Translations under genes and position numbers: made by a program
Notes under the pieces: model-generated
Seen by the model: only the letters and a program-made list of their open reading frames with translations
Database searches by the model: none
Told to the model about the DNA's origin: nothing
IMG/VR virus record: IMGVR_UViG_3300027833_000001
Coordinates: 101,128 to 165,127 of that record
DNA length: 64,000 nucleotides
Direction: 5' to 3' (one strand)
DNA from: a virus
In this document: positions 59,142-64,000 of the stretch, piece by piece
How the letters are laid out: each line of letters begins with the position of its first letter
How positions within the stretch are numbered: position 1 is the first letter of the stretch

Positions 59142-59487
59142 TCAAGGAACTGCAAGAGTAGATAGCAGAGGTTACCGAACTGTAGAAGGCTTAGAAGATG
59201 CCGATACAAATGGTGATGGACACATCAATAATGGTGAGTTAGCAATGCACCTAGAGTTTAAGCGCAAAGAACTTGAAGATCAAGATGCAATGCGCGATGC
59301 TCAAAGAAAGATGGCATGGTTTGCTTTAGTGGGTATGTTACTATATCCTTTCGCAGTAGTACTGGCTTCATTAGCTGGACTTAACGAAGCGCAAGCAACA
59401 CTTGGTAGTATGGCTCCTACATATTTTGTAGCAGTAGCCGGTATCGTAGCCGCATTCTTTGGTGCTCAAGCGTTTAGTAAAAAATAG
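59095..59487 (+). CDS. EF-hand protein with two membrane spans, holin candidate
   Basis: 130 aa from ATG 59095, overlapping the lipoprotein gene by 47 nt. A canonical EF-hand loop DTNGDGHINNGE lies at about 40-51. The second half has two hydrophobic spans (MAWFALVGMLLYPFAVVLAS; YFVAVAGIVAAFFGAQAF). Small two-span proteins beside spanins are often holins; a calcium-sensing holin would be unusual. No endolysin is seen in the window. Function inferred from layout. Confidence 0.65.
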   Translation: MSEQKVTVDKTVTTSDQGTARVDSRGYRTVEGLEDADTNGDGHINNGELAMHLEFKRKELEDQDAMRDAQRKMAWFALVGMLLYPFAVVLASLAGLNEAQATLGSMAPTYFVAVAGIVAAFFGAQAFSKK

Positions 59488-59678
59488 TGGATGCAATAGA
59501 TAGTATCTCACCCGTATCAGCTACATCATATACAACAAAGAAAGTAGTTAAGCAAGTATATGATGCAGGAGAGGGCAACGTAAAGGTTGTCCAAGACACG
59601 TACCTTGTCACTACATACAATGCACAAGGATATCTTAACACAGTTACAACTTCACATAGAGTAGACTACATAGCATAA
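59487..59678 (+). CDS. hypothetical protein (63 aa)
   Basis: GTG start whose G overlaps the preceding TAG. Sequence with alternating strands (TTKKVVKQVYDAGEGNVKVV, DTYLVTTYNAQGYLNTVTTS). No motif recognised. Short and close to SHMT (4 nt), so it may be part of the same transcript. Confidence 0.5.
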   Translation: MDAIDSISPVSATSYTTKKVVKQVYDAGEGNVKVVQDTYLVTTYNAQGYLNTVTTSHRVDYIA

Positions 59679-59682
59679 TATT

Positions 59683-60837
59683 ATGGATCAAAAAATTATA
59701 GATATTCTCAGCCGCGAGACAAAACGGCAAGACAATACAATTGAACTCATAGCAAGTGAAAACTACGCCAGCAAAGCAGTAATGGAATTAAGCGGAAGTA
59801 TATTTACAAATAAGTATGCTGAAGGTTATCCAGGTAAACGATATTATAATGGTTGCGACCACATGGATGAAATTGAAACCATGGCAATCGAAGAAGTTAC
59901 TAAACTGTTTGGTTGTAACTTTGCCAATGTGCAACCCCATTGTGGCGCCAATGCCAACACCGCGGTATACCAAGCATTTCTACAACCTGGTGATAAAATA
60001 CTAGGTATGGATTTAGCAAGCGGTGGACATTTAAGTCATGGAAGCCCTCCAAATATATCAGGTAAGATTTATGATGCATACACCTATGGTGTTGAAGAGA
60101 ATGGCTTAATTAACTATGATGAAGTTTTGATGTTAGCAGAACGTCATAAACCTAAAATGATTGTTGCCGGTGCTAGTGCATACCCTAGACAAATCGACTG
60201 GAAAGCGTTTAGAGAAATTGCTGACTCAGTTGGTGCATTGTTGTTGGTAGATATGGCACACTATTCTGGTCTCGTAGCAGGCAATTGTTACGATAGTCCT
60301 ATTCAGTATGCTGATATTGTAACAAGTACAACACACAAGACGTTACGTGGTCCTAGAGGTGGTATTATACTGTGGAACAAGAAAGAATATTCCAAACGTA
60401 TTAATAGTGCAATCTTTCCTGGAACACAGGGCGGTCCTTTAATGAATATGATTGCCGCAAAAGCACAATGTTTTGTTGAAGCAAACTCAGAGTCGTTTAC
60501 TCAGTACGCCCATGACGTAGTTGTAAATGCAAAAGCCTTTGCAGAACAACTTACAGCAAATGGATTTGAATGCTTGACAGGCGGCACAGATTCGCATATA
60601 ATACTACTTGATCTAACAAATAGAGGAATCAGTGGAAAAGATGCGGCTGACTTGTTAGAGTTGAATTCAATTACAGTGAACAAAAACGGCATACCAAATG
60701 ACCCTAGAAGTTTTGTAGAGACAAGTGGTATTCGATTGGGTACCGCGGCTGAAACAACTAAGGGACATGATGCTGAATGGTTTAGAAACTTAGCAGATAA
60801 GATTGGAGAAATTCTTGAGCCACTTGAAAGAGAATGA
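59683..60837 (+). CDS. glyA: serine hydroxymethyltransferase
   Basis: 384 aa, about 30 residues shorter than bacterial GlyA (about 417). PLP-enzyme signatures are intact: ELIASENYASKAVME at the start, YAEGYPGKRYYNGCDHMDEI, the VDMAHYSGLVA strand, and the PLP lysine K219 in TSTTHKTLRGPRGG. It converts serine and tetrahydrofolate to glycine and 5,10-methylene-tetrahydrofolate, the carbon donor for thymidylate. This could feed phage nucleotide synthesis. The trimmed parts are loops of the large domain; the protein appears complete. SHMT is unusual phage cargo. Confidence 0.93.
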   Translation: MDQKIIDILSRETKRQDNTIELIASENYASKAVMELSGSIFTNKYAEGYPGKRYYNGCDHMDEIETMAIEEVTKLFGCNFANVQPHCGANANTAVYQAFLQPGDKILGMDLASGGHLSHGSPPNISGKIYDAYTYGVEENGLINYDEVLMLAERHKPKMIVAGASAYPRQIDWKAFREIADSVGALLLVDMAHYSGLVAGNCYDSPIQYADIVTSTTHKTLRGPRGGIILWNKKEYSKRINSAIFPGTQGGPLMNMIAAKAQCFVEANSESFTQYAHDVVVNAKAFAEQLTANGFECLTGGTDSHIILLDLTNRGISGKDAADLLELNSITVNKNGIPNDPRSFVETSGIRLGTAAETTKGHDAEWFRNLADKIGEILEPLERE

Positions 60838-60973
60838 CGTAACATATTTCCAACATTTAAGATTTGCATGGGGAGTTGCATTCGTGTTAATTGTCCATGG
60901 TATATTTCCATTCATATGGGAAACCAAAGCAAGCGAGATTCTGTGTAAATCAGCATACTTATTTGAAGAGTAA
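60815..60973 (+). CDS. DUF6356-like small membrane protein (52 aa)
   Basis: TTG start at 60815 with GGAG six bases upstream; it overlaps the end of glyA by 23 nt. Peptide: (M)SHLKENDVTYFQHLRFAWGV, then FVLIVHGIFPFIWETKASEI. The TYFQHLRFA...HGxFPF.WET motif matches DUF6356-type proteins, small membrane proteins of bacteria and phages. One to two membrane spans. Role unknown. Confidence 0.72.
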   Translation: MSHLKENDVTYFQHLRFAWGVAFVLIVHGIFPFIWETKASEILCKSAYLFEE

Positions 60974-60981
60974 ATTATATA

Positions 60982-61473
60982 ATGGAACATTTTGAAGTAG
61001 ACCTTACTCTACATCCCAATCTAGTCGATCTTCTATGGTCGACACACCGTCAGCGCATCGATGATTACCACAAACATACCGTGGGCGAAGATTACACCAA
61101 TCTAGATATTCTTATCTTAGATCCTAACGAGGCACTAGACACACTAGCCAATAAATTTCCAGTAAGACCAACAAGAATGTCTCTCATGTATGTAGCACCC
61201 AATGCGGTGATAGTACCCCATGTGGATGGAAAAGACTATGGTCGGAATACAGCGGTTGTGTTCCCATTGGTACAAGTCGGCAAATGTTTCGCTCCAACTA
61301 CCCTATATAAAGTTGAGAATGATTCTCATTCGCATTTAGATTATGATAACGCATATGCCTTTTCCACGCAGGTAATGCATGGTGTAGAAAACAATGAAAA
61401 TGAGCGACTGGCACTACAGGTGTGGTTTGAAGAAGATATTGCAACGCTCTATAAACTTATACACATAAAGTGA
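60982..61473 (+). CDS. 2OG-Fe(II) oxygenase, aspartyl/proline hydroxylase-like
   Basis: 163 aa. VPHVDGKDYGRNTAVVFPL gives HxD (metal ligands) followed by the conserved RN and strand, and VMHGVENNENERLALQVWF gives the distal His and the 2OG-binding Arg. This is the best preserved of three 2OG-type proteins of the window. Cupin-type fold; substrate unknown, possibly a protein side chain. Starts 8 nt after the DUF6356 gene. Confidence 0.75.
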   Translation: MEHFEVDLTLHPNLVDLLWSTHRQRIDDYHKHTVGEDYTNLDILILDPNEALDTLANKFPVRPTRMSLMYVAPNAVIVPHVDGKDYGRNTAVVFPLVQVGKCFAPTTLYKVENDSHSHLDYDNAYAFSTQVMHGVENNENERLALQVWFEEDIATLYKLIHIK

Positions 61474-61502
61474 AAATATGCGTAAAATAACTCATTTTTT
61501 AC

Positions 61503-61530
61503 TTGACATTACCCTCAATCCTGCTATAAT
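61503..61530 (+). promoter_or_regulatory. sigma-70 promoter before 61562
   Basis: TTGACA (61503-61508), 16-nt spacer, TATAAT (61525-61530). Drives a run of small genes. Confidence 0.88.
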
Positions 61531-61561
61531 ACTAGTATAGTTAATGAGAGAGGAAAGATTC

Positions 61562-61933
61562 ATGTTCAAATTATTCCAGATAAATCCCACTAAAGCGCAG
61601 TATGACCGAGTAAACCAGCTTGGTTGGACAGATGCCATGATAGAAATGCCTATAATAGAGGCTGCCCAATCTGTTAAGATGGGTGGTTCTGAAGCGTGGA
61701 ATGAAATCTACGTCAAGCATTACGCTCATGTATCAAACATTGATACGAATGATGCTGAAGAAGCATTCTTATGGCACAACAATCCATATGGTAATCCAGT
61801 ATTTGAGGAAAAGATTGAGCGATTCGCCAGTCAGTACTCTATGTCTGTTGGTGATGTCATCGTGGATGAGTCTGGTAAAGCACTCATTGTCGATGGATGC
61901 GGGTTCAGTGAAGTTACTGGAGAGTTCGTATGA
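61562..61933 (+). CDS. hypothetical protein, conserved marine-phage type
   Basis: 123 aa from ATG 61562 (MFKLFQINPTKAQYDRVNQL), 6 nt after GAGAGGAAA; the ATG at 61544 lies too close to the predicted transcript start. Mostly helical, then DVIVDESGKALIVDGCGF near the end, the form of small conserved proteins of T4-like phages. No enzyme motif. Overlaps the next gene by 4 nt (ATGA). Confidence 0.68.
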   Translation: MFKLFQINPTKAQYDRVNQLGWTDAMIEMPIIEAAQSVKMGGSEAWNEIYVKHYAHVSNIDTNDAEEAFLWHNNPYGNPVFEEKIERFASQYSMSVGDVIVDESGKALIVDGCGFSEVTGEFV

Positions 61934-62055
61934 GCAATCACTATAACGAAGCACTACTAGAACGCCTCTATGAAGAGGCTCTAGATCACGGTATGTCTGA
62001 CGAAGAAGCGACAGAGTATGCCTACGATGAGTTCGAAAAGAGGGCTTTTGCATGA
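61930..62055 (+). CDS. small acidic protein (41 aa)
   Basis: ATGA overlaps on both sides, with the preceding and following genes. Peptide MSNHYNEALLERLYEEALDH, then GMSDEEATEYAYDEFEKRAF; acidic, helical. Coupling on both ends supports coding. Function unknown. Confidence 0.65.
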   Translation: MSNHYNEALLERLYEEALDHGMSDEEATEYAYDEFEKRAFA

Positions 62056-62249
62056 TCCAGATGCTTCAGGAAGTCACTGATTGGGGTTGTGAGCGTATAG
62101 CAAATGGCATATATCATGTCAATGATAGTGGTCAGTTAGTTGCATACCAAGCACCAGGCGGCACTGTACAGCGATTCAAATCGCCCATGAAACAGTATAG
62201 TAAAGCAAGACGCAAATTTGTTAAAGTAGGAGAATACGAGAATGGATAA
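62052..62249 (+). CDS. small basic protein (65 aa)
   Basis: Starts in an ATGA overlap. VTDWGCERIANGIYHVNDSG followed by a basic tail (KSPMKQYSKARRKFVKVGEY). Not recognised. It overlaps the next gene by 8 nt. Confidence 0.6.
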   Translation: MIQMLQEVTDWGCERIANGIYHVNDSGQLVAYQAPGGTVQRFKSPMKQYSKARRKFVKVGEYENG

Positions 62250-62436
62250 AAGGCATGGTAGTGCATATGATCGTGGTTCAGCAGATAGCCACTACGGTCG
62301 TCCAAAAAATCCACATTACTATACGGGTGCAACATATGCATCCGCTCTGGTAGAGGAACACCAAATGAGTCCTGCTGAGATTGAATCATATCTCAAAGGG
62401 TACGAAGAAGAAGATTTACAAAAAGAATTCGGATAA
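62242..62436 (+). CDS. conserved small phage protein (64 aa)
   Basis: MDKRHGSAYDRGSADSHYGR, then KNPHYYTGATYASALVEE: the RHGSxYDRGSADxxYGR motif is, from memory, very common in small proteins of marine T4-like phages. C-terminal half is acidic and helical. Function unknown. Confidence 0.75.
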   Translation: MDKRHGSAYDRGSADSHYGRPKNPHYYTGATYASALVEEHQMSPAEIESYLKGYEEEDLQKEFG

Positions 62437-62439
62437 TAT

Positions 62440-63201
62440 ATGCATCTAGCAATCATTGGTTGTGGTTTCGTAGGCAGTACTTATAAGAAAGTTTTAAGTG
62501 AGAGACACCAGATTCATGTTGTTGATCCGGGCATAAATAATAATAAGATAACAGACCATTCAACGTATGATGGTATTATCTTATGTTTGCCTACTCCATC
62601 AAATGATGATGGATCGTGTGATTACTCCGCAATTGTCGATGTAATCGAGCAGATAGAAGACACAACAATTCCAATACTTATTAAGAGTACTATAAATATA
62701 GAGTGTTGGCAGTATATTGAAAAGAACTTTTCAAACCCATTTACATTCTCACCTGAATTTTTGCGACAAGCCTACGCAAGAAAAGATATCAGAGAAAATA
62801 AAAGAATAATATTTGCTGGAAATAATTCACATTTTTGGTGGAAAGTGTTCTATGTTTGTAGCGATTTTACATATAAAGAGTATTGTCATACCACAGATGT
62901 AGAAGAAGTTATTCTTACTAAATATGCAATCAACGCATTTTTAGCAACAAAAGTAGCATGGTTTAACCAGCTATATGATTTTTGTGAAGAACATGGATTA
63001 GACTATGAAAAGGTCAGAAATCACGTATCATCTGACAACAGAATTGGACCAAGTCACACGAAAGTAACTGAAGAACGTGGATTTGGGGGTGCGTGTTTTC
63101 CAAAAGACACTTTAGCACTCATGGAAATGGCGAATCATACAGATACGCTATCAATACTAGATTGTGCCATAGGGTACAATGACACGATTAGATCCTCGTA
63201 G
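62440..63201 (+). CDS. UDP-glucose/GDP-mannose dehydrogenase, short form ending in tRNA gene
   Basis: 253 aa; full enzymes have about 390-450. The Rossmann start HLAIIGCGFVGSTY (GxGxxG), LCLPTPSNDDGSCDYSAI, and the catalytic Cys in GFGGACFPKDTLAL (about 210-223) are present, but the C-terminal nucleotide-sugar domain is missing. The stop TAG lies inside the tRNA-Arg gene. A two-domain short form may still act on nucleotide sugars or bind as a dimer; truncated versions occur in marine phages. Fits the glycan theme. Confidence 0.8.
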   Translation: MHLAIIGCGFVGSTYKKVLSERHQIHVVDPGINNNKITDHSTYDGIILCLPTPSNDDGSCDYSAIVDVIEQIEDTTIPILIKSTINIECWQYIEKNFSNPFTFSPEFLRQAYARKDIRENKRIIFAGNNSHFWWKVFYVCSDFTYKEYCHTTDVEEVILTKYAINAFLATKVAWFNQLYDFCEEHGLDYEKVRNHVSSDNRIGPSHTKVTEERGFGGACFPKDTLALMEMANHTDTLSILDCAIGYNDTIRSS

Positions 63202-63268
63202 TTCAGCTGGATAGAACAACGGATTTCTAATCCGTAGGTCGTAGGTTCGAATCCTACCGGGGATACCA
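63192..63268 (+). tRNA. tRNA-Arg (anticodon UCU)
   Basis: A complete cloverleaf: acceptor ATCCTCG/CGGGGAT (one G-T pair), D arm GTTC/GAAC, anticodon stem ACGGA/TCCGT with loop TTTCTAA (anticodon TCT), T arm GTAGG/CCTAC with TTCGAAT loop, discriminator A and encoded CCA. Reads AGA codons, common in this AT-rich genome. Overlaps the dehydrogenase gene by 10 nt. Confidence 0.96.
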
Positions 63269-63289
63269 TATTGAAAAAGGATAGATGTA

Positions 63290-63685
63290 ATGACAGATAC
63301 TAATTATAGTATGATACGCAATGCACTATGTACACCAGACGGCACAATATTACGAAGCCGGCACCGACATGATTATGTTACCCACACTGATGCTAACGGC
63401 AACGAGTATATGATCGACGGCGGAATAGACTATGTTCGTTGTAGTGCTAATGGTGATGAAGAAATGCTGGTAGTCACACTTGCAGAACCTCACGAAGAGG
63501 TTAGAGAAGCGTGTGATTGGGGAACATATGGTCTTAACGGAGACCAGCCACTGTCATATATTACATTGTGTGATATGACTACTGATCACATTGAAGCAGT
63601 CCTAAAAAATGTGTCGTCAATCAATCCAGCAATTAAAATTGCCATGCAGAACGAATTAGAGTATCGCAATGACAATGCCGAATGA
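63290..63685 (+). CDS. conserved hypothetical phage protein (131 aa)
   Basis: Starts MTDTNYSMIRNALCTPDGTI; then LRSRHRHDYVTHTDANGNEY, MIDGGIDYVRCSANGDEE. The NAxxxPDGTxLxSxxRHDYxxHxDxNGxxYxxDGGxDY pattern is widespread in phages. No enzyme motif. It follows the tRNA and overlaps the next gene by 17 nt. Confidence 0.7.
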   Translation: MTDTNYSMIRNALCTPDGTILRSRHRHDYVTHTDANGNEYMIDGGIDYVRCSANGDEEMLVVTLAEPHEEVREACDWGTYGLNGDQPLSYITLCDMTTDHIEAVLKNVSSINPAIKIAMQNELEYRNDNAE

Positions 63686-63878
63686 AAGAAAATGGGCTAT
63701 AGAGAATACTAGAATATTTCTCAGAGATTTGATGGATCCTAAGAAGACACCACGAGTTCCAAGTGCTGTAAGAAAAGAAGCATATCGGTGCCTCAAGCAT
63801 TATCCTGGTGATTACTATATGGAAAAAGCGGCTGAACAGGCACCTAACATATTTGGAGATTGGGATAGTGGACTATAG
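63669..63878 (+). CDS. BPSL0761-like small protein (69 aa)
   Basis: MTMPNERKWAIENTRIFLRD, then DPKKTPRVPSAVRKEAYRCL, KHYPGDYYM: the pattern of the BPSL0761-type family (PSERTxAVxxTRxFLxxL..P..R..RHYP), known from phages and bacteria. A helical protein of unknown function. Overlaps the next gene by 11 nt. Confidence 0.72.
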   Translation: MTMPNERKWAIENTRIFLRDLMDPKKTPRVPSAVRKEAYRCLKHYPGDYYMEKAAEQAPNIFGDWDSGL

Positions 63879-64000
63879 TCCAGACAGTTGGGTAGTGTTA
63901 AAAGTTAAAGAAGGTAAAGGCACATTCCCGTTCTATAAAGTTCTAGCAGGTTGGAGTGGTGGTTACTTGGATGGCTCCTCATGGAGAATGAATAGTGGTA
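63868..64000 (+). CDS. conserved phage protein, 3' end outside window
   Basis: GTG start at 63868 with GGAG nine bases before it; the frame stays open to the right edge (44 residues visible). DYSPDSWVVLKVKEGKGTFP then YKVLAGWSGGYLDGSSWRMN: the YKVLxGWSGGYLxGxSWRxNSG motif is common in T4-like phages. Function unknown. Confidence 0.68.
   Translation, partial: MDYSPDSWVVLKVKEGKGTFPFYKVLAGWSGGYLDGSSWRMNSG

Noticed and set aside
62691-62698. TATAAATA inside the dehydrogenase gene
   Set aside because: Lies mid-gene on the coding strand with no start nearby.
1-64000. CRISPR arrays, insertion sequences, integrase, intron or intein
   Set aside because: No direct-repeat array, transposase, integrase or interrupted core gene was seen on either strand.

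Overview
The window is about 64 kb of a marine-type T4-like myovirus (contractile tail), AT-rich and densely packed. The evidence is the T4 order of neck, terminase, sheath, tube, portal, protease, scaffold and capsid genes (13-14-15-16-17-18-19-20-67-21-22-23). Behind it come the T4 recombination and replication genes: uvsY, uvsW, 55, 47, 46, 45, 44, 62, regA, 43, uvsX and 41. No photosynthesis genes are present. The phage IscU closely resembles the gammaproteobacterial protein and keeps the HscA-recognition motif, so a heterotrophic proteobacterial host with an ISC iron-sulphur system is a reasonable inference, not a proof.

Layout. (1) 1-6.8 kb: tail and fibre proteins, one glycosyltransferase and a 2OG-oxygenase-like gene. 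(2) 6.8-12.1 kb: the only substantial minus-strand block, an overlapping operon of four glycosyltransferase-like genes plus a methyltransferase, set inside the fibre module. One of these genes (833 aa) fuses a glycosyltransferase to helical repeats and a cysteine-rich end. (3) 12.1-15.7 kb: more modular fibre proteins. (4) 15.7-28.9 kb: neck, packaging, tail and head assembly, closed by a clear terminator. (5) 29-40.3 kb: iscU/iscA, a tail-tube-like gene, recombination genes, the late sigma factor gp55, peptide deformylase and a ClpP-like protease. (6) 40.3-45.5 kb: a VWA/AAA+ pair, a DUF3310-like gene, a complete beta-ketoacyl-ACP synthase and a strongly structured intergenic RNA. (7) 46-58.2 kb: replisome with inserted cargo (peroxiredoxin, a split radical-SAM gene, a TauD-like oxygenase, MazG-like, Hsp20). 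(8) 58.2-59.5 kb: a likely lysis cassette with overlapping spanins and an EF-hand two-TM protein. (9) 59.5-64 kb: serine hydroxymethyltransferase, small conserved phage proteins, a C-terminally truncated nucleotide-sugar dehydrogenase that ends inside a tRNA-Arg(UCU) gene, and a gene cut by the right edge.

Regulation can be read directly. TATAAATA elements, matching the T4 late promoter read by gp55, precede capsid, sheath, tube, scaffold, fibre and several other genes. Strong sigma-70 promoters (TTGACA/T, 16-17 nt spacer, TATAAT or a close match) precede the VWA/AAA+ genes, gp45, gp43, the gene before uvsX and others. One such promoter points backwards, antisense to the uvsW operon.

Best leads: the glycosyltransferase island with its fused protein; the radical-SAM gene split by an apparent one-base shift; phage IscU/IscA that could supply clusters to such enzymes; the ketosynthase and SHMT; the VWA protein carrying an HExxH motif; and several RNA-level control elements.
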